From the NCBI GenBank assembly GCA_012522795.1, contig JAAYJT010000011.1, forward strand, positions 17,285 through 81,284: a stretch of 64,000 nt of DNA, given 5' to 3'. Source of the stretch: Bacteroidales bacterium (GTDB taxonomy: Bacteria > Bacteroidota > Bacteroidia > Bacteroidales > JAAYJT01). The first letter of the stretch is position 1. The number at the start of each line of letters is the position of its first letter. The notes under the pieces were generated by a model that had not been told where the DNA came from, did not search any database, and saw only the letters and a list, made by a program, of their open reading frames with translations. The translations under genes and the position numbers were made by a program. Positions 29,823 through 39,448 of the stretch are shown one piece after another.

Positions 29823-29830
29823 CAAAGGTA
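29823..29830 (-). promoter_or_regulatory. -7 element for the EamA gene
   Basis: TACCTTTG on the minus strand matches the Bacteroidota TAnnTTTG -7 consensus and lies 17 nt before the chosen start codon at 29805. A -33 TTTG is not obvious at the usual 19-21 nt, so the assignment rests on the -7 box and its position. It also argues against the longer reading frame. Confidence 0.5.
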
Positions 29831-29898
29831 GGGATTTCATTAAAAGGTAAAAGCAGGGAGTCTGTGTATTCTGCTTTTAAGATTTTGAATTTATCAGT

Positions 29899-30945
29899 AT
29901 GGATAGAAATGTTAATTTTGCATGTCATCAAATAAGCTATAAGTTCGAAAAGATACTTGTCATACAAACAGCTTCAATCGGCGATGTAATCCTTGCAACG
30001 CCTGTTATTGAACAGTTGCATCTTCGTTTTCCGGAAGCACGTATTGATTTTTTACTTAAAAAAGGCACTCACAGCCTTTTTGATGGTCATCCTTTTCTGA
30101 ATGAGGTTATTGTATGGGATAAGAGTAAAAATAAATATCTGAGCTTTTTCAGGATACTCAAAAAGATAAGGCAGCGTCGGTATAATCTGATTATCAATAT
30201 TCATCGGTTTTTTACCAGCGGTTTGACAGTGTTCTTATCAAAAGCAGAAACTACTGTAGGGTTTGATAAAAATCCGTTTTCATGGTTTTATACTTATAAA
30301 GTAAAGCATGAAATAGGTTCAAAAGAAAATTTTATGCATGAAACCATGCGTAATCTTCTACTGATACGCGAACTTGCAGGACAAGGACAAATGAGACCCA
30401 GGTTATACCCCACTGAAAGTGATTATGAAGCTGTGAGATCATACGGCGGTACTGAATTTATCACCATTTCCCCGGCTTCAATCTGGTTTACCAAGCAATT
30501 TCCAAAGGATCAGTGGGTTAAGTTTATTAAAGCTGTTGATTGCAATTACAGTATTTATCTGATTGGCGGCAAGGATGACAGACAATTATGTGATGAGATC
30601 ATTAATGAATCAGGGAAAACCAGAATCCAGAACCTGGCCGGAAAGCTAACTTTTCTCCAGTCACTTGCATTGATGAAAGATGCAGCTATGAATTATGTGA
30701 ATGATTCAGCACCTATGCATCTGGCTTCAGCTATAAATGCTCCGGTTACAGTGGTTTTCTGTTCCACGGTTCCGTATTTTGGTTTCGGACCTTTATCAGA
30801 AAGGTCATTTATAGTTGAAACCGGGGAGAATCTTGCATGTCGTCCTTGTGGGCTTCATGGAAGAAAGGCGTGTCCGGAAAAACATTTTAAATGTGCTTTG
30901 ACTATTGATACTGAGCAACTTATACAAACTTTAAAAGCTAAATAA
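29899..30945 (+). CDS. Glycosyltransferase family 9 (heptosyltransferase-like)
   Basis: A 348-residue GT9 protein. The N-terminal motif KILVIQTASIGDVILATPV is typical, and the donor-site region lies near LAGKLTFLQSLALMKDA and NDSAPMHLASA. GT9 enzymes add heptose or related sugars to the LPS inner core at the cytoplasmic face of the inner membrane. It is divergent from the EamA gene and followed after 15 nt by a Sua5-type gene. The four Cys in the C-terminal region (CRPCG...CPEKHFKC) could bind a metal. Confidence 0.87.
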   Translation: MDRNVNFACHQISYKFEKILVIQTASIGDVILATPVIEQLHLRFPEARIDFLLKKGTHSLFDGHPFLNEVIVWDKSKNKYLSFFRILKKIRQRRYNLIINIHRFFTSGLTVFLSKAETTVGFDKNPFSWFYTYKVKHEIGSKENFMHETMRNLLLIRELAGQGQMRPRLYPTESDYEAVRSYGGTEFITISPASIWFTKQFPKDQWVKFIKAVDCNYSIYLIGGKDDRQLCDEIINESGKTRIQNLAGKLTFLQSLALMKDAAMNYVNDSAPMHLASAINAPVTVVFCSTVPYFGFGPLSERSFIVETGENLACRPCGLHGRKACPEKHFKCALTIDTEQLIQTLKAK

Positions 30946-30960
30946 ACAATCAAAACATCT

Positions 30961-31551
30961 ATGGGAACCAGATCATTACCACAAAATTTTCAACAGGAAG
31001 CTCAGCGGGCATTTGAAGTATTGAGTAATGGTGGGGTAATCCTTTACCCCACTGATACCATTTGGGGAATAGGTTGCGATGCCACGAATTTTGCTGCGGT
31101 TCAGAAAGTGTATAAAATTAAAAAACGAGTAGAAAGTAAAAGCATGATCATATTGCTTGATAATGTTGAGAAGCTTTCTACCTATGTGAAGAATATACCT
31201 GAAACAACTGCTGACCTGATTAAATCGGTTGACACGCCTCTGACCGTAATTTATTCAAATGCACAAAGACTGGCAAGTAATGTCATTGCAATGGATAATA
31301 CGGTGGCAATCAGAATTGTAAAAGAACCATTTTGTAAAGCATTGATAGGTTTATTAGGGAAACCTATAGTTTCGACCAGTGCCAATGTAAGTAATGAACC
31401 AATAGCAATCACTTTTAAAGAAATCTCGGGTGAAATTATCAATAATGTTGATTATGTGGTAGATCTGTATAAGGATAGGGTCAGACAGATAAAACCTTCA
31501 ACAATAATAAGATTGTATGAAAATGGGGAGTATGTGGTTGTAAGGAGATGA
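30961..31551 (+). CDS. tsaC: L-threonylcarbamoyladenylate synthase (Sua5/YrdC family)
   Basis: A 196-residue YrdC-domain protein with GGVILYPTDTIWGIGCDA (about residues 23-40), KKRVESKSMIILL, and STSANVSNEP near residue 140. It makes threonylcarbamoyl-AMP from threonine, bicarbonate and ATP for the t6A modification of tRNAs. It lacks the extra C-terminal Sua5 domain, so it is the short form. It ends in UGA. It follows the GT9 gene by 15 nt. Confidence 0.9.
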   Translation: MGTRSLPQNFQQEAQRAFEVLSNGGVILYPTDTIWGIGCDATNFAAVQKVYKIKKRVESKSMIILLDNVEKLSTYVKNIPETTADLIKSVDTPLTVIYSNAQRLASNVIAMDNTVAIRIVKEPFCKALIGLLGKPIVSTSANVSNEPIAITFKEISGEIINNVDYVVDLYKDRVRQIKPSTIIRLYENGEYVVVRR

Positions 31552-31990
31552 ATCTGTAATTTATCTGTGATATAAACAGTCAGCTTTTAAATCCATATAA
31601 ACCTAAGTAAAATTAATAACTCTGGCCCATTGAATGACAATAAGGTAGAGCATCGGATAATTCATGAGATTTCGTGATTGATATTACATTCCTTAAAATC
31701 AAATCTTTATGAGATTCTTGCTTGGGTGTACTTTTAAGGTAAATGGATTTTTGTCATGTTAAGTTCGCGGCACAGGTTTTGATGGTTATTTTTCATAAAA
31801 ATAATAAAATCTGCTATGGTTGCGTTTAATGAATCGGTATTAATGTCGGATTCTTAGGAATATTAAGATTTGACGCCTGTTTATAAGATTAATTTTAATT
31901 TTGCCACGATTTAAATTCTCTTTAATGAATTAGCTATAAAATTTTAAAAATTAAACTCACAAATTCTAATCACTAAACTTTTGTTTTATT
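31552..31990 (+). other. Long intergenic region with promoter-like elements
   Basis: A 439-nt AT-rich spacer. TTTG (31869-31872) and TAATTTTG (31896-31903) resemble -33 and -7 boxes, but are separated by 23 nt rather than 19-21, about 90 nt before the lipoprotein gene. No RNA gene, repeat or small ORF of note is seen in the first 300 nt. Confidence 0.4.
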
Positions 31991-32851
31991 ATGAGAAAAT
32001 TAAATGTAATTTTATTTCTTGCTCTTTTGGTTGGAGCTATTTCAATCACCGGTTGTCAGGATGATGACCCGATTATCGGAAAACCCACAATTGATTTCAA
32101 AGGCGGAGCTGGATATGCCCATGACGATGTTACTTTGAAAACATATGAGAAATTGCTTGTAGGTTTTAATGCTGCTTATGATGATGATACTGATAATTTT
32201 TTAACCAGATTCACCTTAAAGATAGGTGATGAAGTATTAGTTGACTCAATATTTAACGCCGAAACTTTTTCAGCTGATTATTTAATCAGTTTTGACGCAG
32301 TTGGTGAAACCACTCTTACCGGTAAAATTACTGATGCAGGTGGCTTTACTGATCAGGTTTCATTTAATATAACTATTGAAGAAGGTGGTGTGAAAGTTAG
32401 AAAAACTGAGGAGTTTGTCCTTGGAAGTGTAAACGATCTGGAAGCCGGAAGTTTCTATTCTGCAGTAGAAAATGTTATTTATGATAGGGATAATGTGAGT
32501 GAAAATACTGATAAAGTTGATTTTATTTTCTTTAAAGGAGCTACAAATCAGAATACCCTTGCTGCACCTGATGATCCTGATGTAGTAACAGTATTTCCAA
32601 GTATCAACAATTGGACAGTACACAATAAAACCCGTTTTGAGCCTACAGAAATGACAGCACAGGAATTTGATGCTTTGGAAGATTACCATATTTTCCCTGA
32701 ATTTACCGAGACTACTTCAAAAGCCAATCATTTGGAAAATGGTGATGTAGTTTATTTTAAAACAGATTCCGGTAAACAGGGATATGTTAAGGTTGTTGAC
32801 CTTTTTACCCGTGGCGATGTTGCTAAGCTGCAGGTAATTATCGAAGAATAA
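31991..32851 (+). CDS. Predicted surface lipoprotein
   Basis: A 286-residue protein with a lipoprotein signal (about residues 1-22, lipobox ending SITGC). The acidic residues directly after the Cys (CQDDD) fit the surface-export signal described for Bacteroidota lipoproteins, so a cell-surface location is likely. The body is predicted beta-rich with an Ig-like fold in the first half (about 35-130). No named family is recognised. It is monocistronic, with its own long leader and strong terminator. Confidence 0.7.
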   Translation: MRKLNVILFLALLVGAISITGCQDDDPIIGKPTIDFKGGAGYAHDDVTLKTYEKLLVGFNAAYDDDTDNFLTRFTLKIGDEVLVDSIFNAETFSADYLISFDAVGETTLTGKITDAGGFTDQVSFNITIEEGGVKVRKTEEFVLGSVNDLEAGSFYSAVENVIYDRDNVSENTDKVDFIFFKGATNQNTLAAPDDPDVVTVFPSINNWTVHNKTRFEPTEMTAQEFDALEDYHIFPEFTETTSKANHLENGDVVYFKTDSGKQGYVKVVDLFTRGDVAKLQVIIEE

Positions 32852-32876
32852 GCATTGAATTATCAATGTATTATTG

Positions 32877-32908
32877 ACCGCTTTCAGCAAATTCTGGAAG
32901 CGGTTTTT
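32877..32908 (+). terminator. Intrinsic terminator after the surface lipoprotein gene
   Basis: ACCGCTTTCAG (32877-32887) pairs with CTGGAAGCGGT (32894-32904) through eleven pairs with one G-U, around a 6-nt loop, and runs into a T-tract. It lies 25 nt after the lipoprotein stop. Confidence 0.85.
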
Positions 32909-32977
32909 CTATTTCTTAAAGTTCATATCATTTGATTGTATTGGTTTATATTTGCATTTATTAAATTTCATACAACT

Positions 32978-33463
32978 ATGAAAAGATTATTTGTTATTCG
33001 GCATGCAAGATCTTCAGGGAAAGTTGCCGGTGTACATGATCATGAACGTCCTTTAATACCGGCCGGAAATGCTCAGATAAAAGAATTAGGTAGTAAGTTG
33101 TTAAGCTTAAGTGTGAAGCCCGATATTATATTATGCAGTACAGCTCTTCGTGCACGCCAAACAGCTCAGTTGCTGGTTGAAAGCCTTGATATACCGGCTA
33201 ATATTATAGAAACAGATTCAGAGTTGTACTTGATTGATAGTAGCGAATTAAAATTCAAAATCGCACAATTGCGTGATAATATTCATACTGTGTTTGTAAT
33301 TGGACATAATCCTGCAATGACTAATTTTGTAAATTATTTCTTAAATCCAAGGATTGATGATCTGCCAGCAGCAGGTTTAATAGGAATTGAGCTTGATGCC
33401 GAAGATTGGGAACAGTATACTAAGGTCAGGCACACCGTTATTTTAAAATGTTTCCCGTTTTAA
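32978..33463 (+). CDS. SixA-like histidine phosphatase
   Basis: A 161-residue histidine phosphatase. The catalytic motif VIRHARSS places the phospho-accepting His at residue 9; the second His is in IGHNPAM. Small members of this family resemble SixA, which dephosphorylates His-phosphotransfer domains. The reading frame extends upstream to 32936, but that extension crosses a TATATTTG promoter-like box (32947-32954), so the ATG at 32978 is taken. Confidence 0.85.
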   Translation: MKRLFVIRHARSSGKVAGVHDHERPLIPAGNAQIKELGSKLLSLSVKPDIILCSTALRARQTAQLLVESLDIPANIIETDSELYLIDSSELKFKIAQLRDNIHTVFVIGHNPAMTNFVNYFLNPRIDDLPAAGLIGIELDAEDWEQYTKVRHTVILKCFPF

Positions 33464-33564
33464 ATAGGGATTTAATCTTTATAAAGCTTTAAATAGTTTA
33501 AAAGCAGAGGTTCACAGGAATCTTATACAAGTATTTATGTATTAAAGACGGAGGAGATATTTTT

Positions 33565-33858
33565 TTATTCATTGTGCTCTTCTTTTAATTCATGAGCCTC
33601 AGATAAACTTTTAACGTGTCTGCTAAATCTGATATATACATAGATGCCAATTCCCAGAAAAACAAAAGAACCCGGGATAAGAATCATTCCAAGCCAATGA
33701 AGAAATTCTCCGGCAGGAAGAAATTTTATCAGTGATACACCGCTCGCCAACAACATAAAAGAAGTACGGACGTAGGCAAGAAGAGTTCTTTGGTTAGCCA
33801 TATGCGTCCGATCGGCAGCCCAGTAATCCTTAGTTGGGGTAATATTTGTTTTTGCCAT
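33565..33858 (-). CDS. DUF202 small membrane protein
   Basis: A 97-residue protein of the YidH/DUF202 family, with the typical start ADRTHMANQRTLLAYVRTS (about residues 15-33) and two membrane segments after it (about 33-50 and 56-75). Family members are small membrane proteins of unknown role; the N-terminal part resembles the DUF202 region of vacuolar transporter chaperones. It lies 40 nt downstream of the GIN-domain gene. Confidence 0.85.
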   Translation of the reverse strand: MAKTNITPTKDYWAADRTHMANQRTLLAYVRTSFMLLASGVSLIKFLPAGEFLHWLGMILIPGSFVFLGIGIYVYIRFSRHVKSLSEAHELKEEHNE

Positions 33859-33898
33859 AAAAATTGTCTTAAAATATTATCGCTTTACTAATTAAAAT

Positions 33899-34618
33899 TT
33901 ATTCTATCCTTTTTACCTTTCCGGCACCCGAAATATTACTGTGAACCTTGGGGTTGCCTGCATAACGGATATTTCCTGCCCCTGAAATACTTGCATCAAG
34001 CTCATTTATTACATTGACTTTTGCTGAGCCGGCTCCGCTGATCTCTATATCTATATTATTTACAATTAATTCTTCAGCAAATAGTTTTGAAGCTCCGGAA
34101 AGTTTAATGACGGCTTTATCAATATTACCTTTCATAGAACCCTTGCCTGCTCCACTCACCTTTAATTCTAGTTTATCTCCATAAAGCTCTATATTCAGAT
34201 TGGCTGCTCCGCTCACTTCGATTGAAAGATCATCAATGTCAAGGGGTGTCTCTCCTGTAATTTTAACAGCTCCGCTGGCTTCTATATTATTTAGTACTTT
34301 AATGGTAATATATGCTTTTAAAGTAGTGCTTTTTAAATTATAACCTATTGTCTCAAGATATAGAGTACCACCACTGACATGGCTTTTAATATATTTCATA
34401 AGGTTGTCGTCAGCTTCTATCATAAGGCTTTCGTTATCGCCCTGACTTAAGAATATTTTAAAAGAGCCTGAAATATCAATGGCTTTGAAAGAATTAACAT
34501 TGCGGCTTTCTTTCACTACTTTGCCGCTTCCTATTATTATTTCATCGCAGCTGCTAAATAGAATCAGGCTGCCGATAATCAGAAATAAATGGATAAATAA
34601 CTGATGTTTTGTTTTCAT
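33899..34618 (-). CDS. Head GIN domain (DUF2807) lipoprotein
   Basis: A 239-residue lipoprotein (signal ending LFSSC at residue 24) with a right-handed beta-helix DUF2807 domain. The repeated motif (I/V)SGA(G/A/S) occurs about seven times (for example VSGAANL, VSGAGKG, LSGASKL, ISGAGSA, ISGAGNI). Such proteins are common in Bacteroidota; they are probably adhesin-like or structural, but no activity is known. Here it is cotranscribed, perhaps, with the DUF202 protein. Confidence 0.88.
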   Translation of the reverse strand: MKTKHQLFIHLFLIIGSLILFSSCDEIIIGSGKVVKESRNVNSFKAIDISGSFKIFLSQGDNESLMIEADDNLMKYIKSHVSGGTLYLETIGYNLKSTTLKAYITIKVLNNIEASGAVKITGETPLDIDDLSIEVSGAANLNIELYGDKLELKVSGAGKGSMKGNIDKAVIKLSGASKLFAEELIVNNIDIEISGAGSAKVNVINELDASISGAGNIRYAGNPKVHSNISGAGKVKRIE

Positions 34619-34701
34619 GATAACCGAATTAAAAGTAATATTTAAATATTATGACGCAACATACAGGACAAAAGTTACAAGTGCTTATAATAGTTTGATC
34701 C

Positions 34702-35610
34702 TCAGTTAAATTGCATTTTTATAAGTTCCATGATCTCGTTTGTTTCATCCGGATGGAACCATTTATATTCAACATCTTTTTTAAACCATGTGAGCTGCCT
34801 CTTAGCATAGCGCCGGGTATTGGTTTTGATGTCTTCAATTGCTTGTGACAGTGAAATTTTTCCGTCAAGATATTCAAAAATTTCTTTGTAACCTACTGTT
34901 TTTAATGCGTTAAAATGACGGTAGGGGATAAGGCTTTTTACTTCATCTACCATGCCATCGGCAATCATTTTATCGGTTCTCAGGGCAATTCTGTCAAATA
35001 GCTCTTTGCGCTCGCGATTCAAAACAAGTTTAAGTATCCTGAAAGGTCTTTCCTGTGGTTTCCCTTTTCTAAGCTGTGAGAAAGTTTTTCCTGTTATAAT
35101 ACATACCTCTATTGCTCTTAACAAACGATTGGGATTGTTTATGTCAACCTTGCTAAAATACTCGGGATCAAGCTTTTTTACCTGCTCCTGCAAATATTCT
35201 AAACCATATTTTTTATATTCCTGCTGTAATTTCATACGAAGTTCAGGATCGCGGTCCGGTAATTCGTCGAAACCGCGACAAACAGCATCAATATAAAGCC
35301 CGCTGCCACCAGTCATAATGGCAAATTGCTTTTGTTGAAACAGGTTCTCAAGACATGCAAGAGCATCAGCTTCAAAGCGGAAAACATCATAGGGTTCGGT
35401 AACAGAAAGAAATCGGATAAAATGATGAGGTACTAAAGCTAATTCTTCTTCTGTAGGGGCAGCAGTACCAATTTGCATTTCCTTATAAAACTGACGGGAA
35501 TCGCATGAAATGATCTCAGTTTCAAGCTGCTTTGCCAGCTGTGTTGAAATAGTTGTTTTGCCAACGGCCGTAGCTCCGGTAATTACAATAAGTAATTTTG
35601 GTTTAGTCAA
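34702..35610 (-). CDS. miaA: tRNA dimethylallyltransferase
   Basis: A 302-residue MiaA with P-loop GATAVGKTT (about residues 12-20), the DSRQFYKEMQIGTAAPT motif, and GGSGLYIDAVCRG. It adds a dimethylallyl group from DMAPP to A37 of tRNAs reading U-starting codons. Another isoprenoid-pathway gene, ispG, occurs at 57-59 kb. The PRiA4-like and cca genes lie directly upstream on the same strand. Confidence 0.95.
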   Translation of the reverse strand: MTKPKLLIVITGATAVGKTTISTQLAKQLETEIISCDSRQFYKEMQIGTAAPTEEELALVPHHFIRFLSVTEPYDVFRFEADALACLENLFQQKQFAIMTGGSGLYIDAVCRGFDELPDRDPELRMKLQQEYKKYGLEYLQEQVKKLDPEYFSKVDINNPNRLLRAIEVCIITGKTFSQLRKGKPQERPFRILKLVLNRERKELFDRIALRTDKMIADGMVDEVKSLIPYRHFNALKTVGYKEIFEYLDGKISLSQAIEDIKTNTRRYAKRQLTWFKKDVEYKWFHPDETNEIMELIKMQFN

Positions 35611-35700
35611 AAGAAAGATTTGATATGTTTAAGATGTTTATATTAATCAGGGATATGGTAGATAAGAAGATGTTCCGGATCAAATCTTTCAGCTTTTTTA

Positions 35701-36273
35701 TTATTCAGGTTCATTTATCGAATCAAGATCTTCGTTTTCTACTTCAAATGAATCATGCAGAATATCATCTTCTGATGTAAGGAGGTCTTCTTTAAGATCA
35801 TCAATAACAAAACTCCTGCGTGCAGGTGTTTTGACAAAATTACCAACCGAGCGAACTACCAGCGGATATGTTTTACCTTCTTCGCTTTTAATGATCTTTA
35901 TCAGTTCAATATAAAAAACAAAAGGATTCAGAAAATCGTATTCATAAATAAGACGTTGGTGTGGATCGTCAATAGCATCCTTTATTTTTACATCCTTCAT
36001 GACAGAAACCGGAATATGGGTTTTCATGTCTTTTGAATCCTCATCATCAGTATCTTCAATTTCATCATGATGCATATCAATTAGGGTTAGCTCCTTTAGT
36101 CTGATCCATCTGCTGTCGCAAATATAAAATGAGGCTAATTCATCATTTTTCAGATTGAACATGTCAATGAAGGCCTGATGAAAGTCCTGAAAGGTCTGAT
36201 TGGTAAGGATATCAATATCTCTTACAAAATTATCCTGATCTTCATTTAAGATTCTGAAACGATAAGCGTGCAT
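35701..36273 (-). CDS. PRiA4-ORF3-like (IS1096 TnpR passenger type) protein
   Basis: A 190-residue protein whose N-terminus (YRFRILNEDQDNFVRDID, then FQDFHQAFIDMFNLKNDE) fits the plasmid pRiA4b ORF-3-like fold, also annotated as IS1096-element passenger TnpR-like. The C-terminus is acidic. In Bacteroidota it is normally a chromosomal gene near cca and miaA rather than part of a transposon. The function is unknown; it lies 37 nt after cca on the same strand. Confidence 0.75.
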   Translation of the reverse strand: MHAYRFRILNEDQDNFVRDIDILTNQTFQDFHQAFIDMFNLKNDELASFYICDSRWIRLKELTLIDMHHDEIEDTDDEDSKDMKTHIPVSVMKDVKIKDAIDDPHQRLIYEYDFLNPFVFYIELIKIIKSEEGKTYPLVVRSVGNFVKTPARRSFVIDDLKEDLLTSEDDILHDSFEVENEDLDSINEPE

Positions 36274-36310
36274 GGTTATTAAAGGTTTAAAACGACCGCA
36301 AAGATAAATA

Positions 36311-37735
36311 TTATTTTATCGGTTTGAACCCTAATTTTTCACCTTCTTTTATCATCATTTCAAAAGCCTCTTCAAAGTTATTGCAAATAACCCCATCAAG
36401 TATGGCTTCACGGATTGCAGTTTTAATAATTCCTATTTCTCTGCATGGGGGCAAACCAAAAGTATCCATTATAATCTCTCCCGAAATCGGAGGCTGCCAA
36501 TTCCTTATTTTATCAGCTTCTTCCACTGATTTTAATTTCTGGCGTACTAATGCAAAATTGTTTAAAAAGCGCCTTACCTTATTGGGATTTTTTGAGGTGA
36601 TATCGGCTTCACTAAGTAGCATGAGGTCATCAATATCGTCTCCAGCTTCAAAAAGTAAACGTCTGACTGCTGAATCAGTAACCTGTTCTTCAGTCAGGGC
36701 AATTGGTCTTAGGTGCATTAAAACCATTTTCTGAACATACTTCATTTTTTCATTCAACGGAAGCCGTAGTTTTTTGAATATCCCCGGTATCATTTTACTA
36801 CCTACATAGTCGTGCCCATGAAATGTCCAGCCATTTTCATGTGTGAACCGTTTGGTGGCTGGTTTACCTATGTCGTGAAGAAGAGCGGCCCAGCGCAGCC
36901 ATAGATTATCACTTTTTTTAGCCAGATTGTCCAGAACCTGAAGAGTGTGGTAAAAATTGTCCTTATGCCCGATACCTTCCATAAATTCAGCACCTTTCAG
37001 GGCGAGCAACTGTGGTAGTATCAGTTCGAGCAGGCCACTGCTTTCAAGAAGTTTGAACCCTTTTGAAGGTGTTTTTGCAAGAATGATCTTATTAAGCTCT
37101 TCAGTTACTCTTTCACCTGATACTATCTCAATGCGATTACGATTTTTTATTATTGATGTCCAGGTATTTTGTTCGATTTCAAAATCAAGCTGGGTAGCAA
37201 ATCTTATTCCCCTTAGCATGCGTAAAGGATCATCGGAAAAGGTTGTGTCAGGATTTAGAGGGGTGCGGAGAGTTTTATTTTCAATATCATCAATTCCGCT
37301 AAAAGGGTCAATCAGATTGCCATAATCATCTGTCTGAAGACTGAGTGCCAGAGCATTGATAGTAAAATCCCTTCGGTTCTGATCGTCTTGTAGAGTGCCA
37401 GGCTCTACATCGGGTTTGCGTGAAGTAAATTTATATGACTCTTTACGTGCACCTACAAATTCAATATTATATTGCTGATATTGCAGCATGGCAGTTTTAA
37501 AGTTTCTGAACACAGTGACTTTTACTCCCGGACCAATTTTTTTTGCTACTTTTTGTGCTAATTCAATTTCGTTCCCGATTGTAACAATATCAATATCGGT
37601 ACAAGGACGCTGCATTATGAGATCACGAACAAATCCACCAATAACATACGCAGGATTACCAATTTCTGTTGCAGCTCCGGTAATTATTTCAAAAATCGGA
37701 TGAGTTAAATCTTCAGCGTAATTATTTTTATTCAT
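36311..37735 (-). CDS. cca: CCA tRNA nucleotidyltransferase with HD domain
   Basis: A 474-residue protein from the ATG at 37735. The nucleotidyltransferase head has GGFVRDLIMQRPCTDIDIV and the RRDFTINALAL motif; the C-terminal half has an HD phosphohydrolase domain (LLHDIGKPATKRF). It adds or repairs the 3' CCA of tRNAs. An upstream ATG at 37753 exists, but a TACTTTTG promoter-like box (minus strand, 37740-37747) lies between the two, which favours the shorter form. Confidence 0.93.
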   Translation of the reverse strand: MNKNNYAEDLTHPIFEIITGAATEIGNPAYVIGGFVRDLIMQRPCTDIDIVTIGNEIELAQKVAKKIGPGVKVTVFRNFKTAMLQYQQYNIEFVGARKESYKFTSRKPDVEPGTLQDDQNRRDFTINALALSLQTDDYGNLIDPFSGIDDIENKTLRTPLNPDTTFSDDPLRMLRGIRFATQLDFEIEQNTWTSIIKNRNRIEIVSGERVTEELNKIILAKTPSKGFKLLESSGLLELILPQLLALKGAEFMEGIGHKDNFYHTLQVLDNLAKKSDNLWLRWAALLHDIGKPATKRFTHENGWTFHGHDYVGSKMIPGIFKKLRLPLNEKMKYVQKMVLMHLRPIALTEEQVTDSAVRRLLFEAGDDIDDLMLLSEADITSKNPNKVRRFLNNFALVRQKLKSVEEADKIRNWQPPISGEIIMDTFGLPPCREIGIIKTAIREAILDGVICNNFEEAFEMMIKEGEKLGFKPIK

Positions 37736-37913
37736 GCGGCAAAAGTAAGTCAAAAATTGTTTTATCTGTTTCGTCCGAACCGAATGTTCTATATTCTTCC
37801 AATCGGAAAAGAGTAATAATTCATCTGGTTTTCACCAGTTTATGCCAGAATTTATTTTATATGTTTATTATCAGACCAAATTGTTCAGATAAACAAAGAA
37901 ATGATACACCGAA

Positions 37914-39419
37914 TTATTTAACCACTCTGAATATTTTATTCCAGCGTATCTTACCATCAAACAAGGTTTTGTTTTGATCTAACGAAAGCCATACGAACAC
38001 AGCCTTGCCAACTATATGGTCGTTTGGTACAAAGCCCCAGAACCTTGAATCGGCTGAATTATGACGGTTATCGCCCATAAGCCAGTAATAGTCAAGTTTA
38101 ATGGTATATGTATCAGTTTCCTGGCCATTAATAAAGATCCGATTATTTTTGACTTCCAGGGTGTTATGTTCATATGCCGCTATGATCCTGTCGTACAGAC
38201 AAAGATTATCAGTGGTGAGCTTTATTTTATCACCAGCTTTGGGAATATATAAAGGGCCGAAACTATCTAGATTCCATAAATATTTTTCGTTGAACGGGAA
38301 TATAAAATTCTGATGATGACCTTCAGGATAAACAATGTTTTTTACTTCCAGCACTTCACTGTTAGTTTCTAATTCTTTAGCTGCTGCCTGAGTAAGCGTA
38401 AGATGATACTCACCGGGAGCTGACATCATTACATCTTCGGTTATGTCGAGTTTGTTGAGTAGGCGGTTGCTCAGTCTTGCGCCATTGGTTCTTACATAAT
38501 ATTTTGATTGAGCCAAAGGTGGTAGCTCCTGTTTTTTACTATTTATGAACACTTCCTGATTGATTATTTGTAATGTATCGCCGGGAATTGCAATACAGCG
38601 CTTGATGTAATTTTCCCGCTTGTCAACCGGACGTGCAACTATATCGCCAAAAGTCATTTTATCATTCCAGACCCTTTGTCGTCCGTAATCTCTGATAAGT
38701 GCGTAATAACTCTGGTTCTGAACCTTTAATGCAACAGTGTCGCCATCGGGATAGTTAAAAACCACAGCATCTCCATGTTTTACTTTCGATAATCCCGGGA
38801 AACGATAATATGGCAGCTTTATCCATTCAAGATACGATTTTCTGGTTTTGGAAAGAGGCATTGTATGATGCACAAAAGGAAATGCAATAGGCGTATTTGG
38901 TGTTTTAGGACCATAACTTATCTTCGAAACAAAAAGAAAATCGCCTACCAGCAATGATTTTTCCATTGATGATGTTGGTATGGTATAGGCTTCAAACCAA
39001 AACATGCGAATAATAGTGGCGGCAATAACGGCAAACAGAAGTGCATCAACCCATTCGCGTAGCGCTGATTTCTTGTATACTGGTAATTTTGAAGGGTGTA
39101 CGTAGATTTTATCTTTCATTCCCAGCCAGGGCAGCACAACAACCGGTAATATCACTGCTGCCGCCTGCTGATGTATGCCACGCATATTGTACGATTTTAG
39201 CAGCTCAACTATCATAAGCATGACCATAAAAGCATTTATGAATGGTATGAGCAGAAAAATATACCACCACATAGGCTTATCAATAATTTTGAGCCAGTAG
39301 TAATAATTCAGGAAAGGAATTACAGAATAATATCCTTTGTAACCGGCTTTTTCAAAAGTGTTCCAAAGAAGAACAGGGAAAAAGGTAAAAGCTAAGATCA
39401 GGATTATAAGTGTGTTCAT
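37914..39419 (-). CDS. lepB: Signal peptidase I with N-terminal membrane extension
   Basis: A 501-residue type I signal peptidase, longer than usual. It has about three N-terminal membrane segments (residues 1-20, 48-72 and 86-100), then the catalytic domain. The nucleophile is Ser151 in PTSSMEKSL and the general base Lys273 in YIKRCIAIPGD; MGDNRHNSADSR is the closing motif. An insert of about 140 residues separates the two halves, as in other Bacteroidota LepBs. It cleaves signal peptides of exported proteins. dapB lies 29 nt upstream on the same strand. Confidence 0.94.
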   Translation of the reverse strand: MNTLIILILAFTFFPVLLWNTFEKAGYKGYYSVIPFLNYYYWLKIIDKPMWWYIFLLIPFINAFMVMLMIVELLKSYNMRGIHQQAAAVILPVVVLPWLGMKDKIYVHPSKLPVYKKSALREWVDALLFAVIAATIIRMFWFEAYTIPTSSMEKSLLVGDFLFVSKISYGPKTPNTPIAFPFVHHTMPLSKTRKSYLEWIKLPYYRFPGLSKVKHGDAVVFNYPDGDTVALKVQNQSYYALIRDYGRQRVWNDKMTFGDIVARPVDKRENYIKRCIAIPGDTLQIINQEVFINSKKQELPPLAQSKYYVRTNGARLSNRLLNKLDITEDVMMSAPGEYHLTLTQAAAKELETNSEVLEVKNIVYPEGHHQNFIFPFNEKYLWNLDSFGPLYIPKAGDKIKLTTDNLCLYDRIIAAYEHNTLEVKNNRIFINGQETDTYTIKLDYYWLMGDNRHNSADSRFWGFVPNDHIVGKAVFVWLSLDQNKTLFDGKIRWNKIFRVVK

Positions 39420-39448
39420 ATCAGTAATATTTTAATCGTATGGTAATG

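Noticed and set aside
35701..36273. Evidence of a transposon from the IS1096 passenger-like gene.
   Set aside because: There are no transposase, inverted ends or target duplication, and the gene has a stable chromosomal place next to cca and miaA in this phylum.
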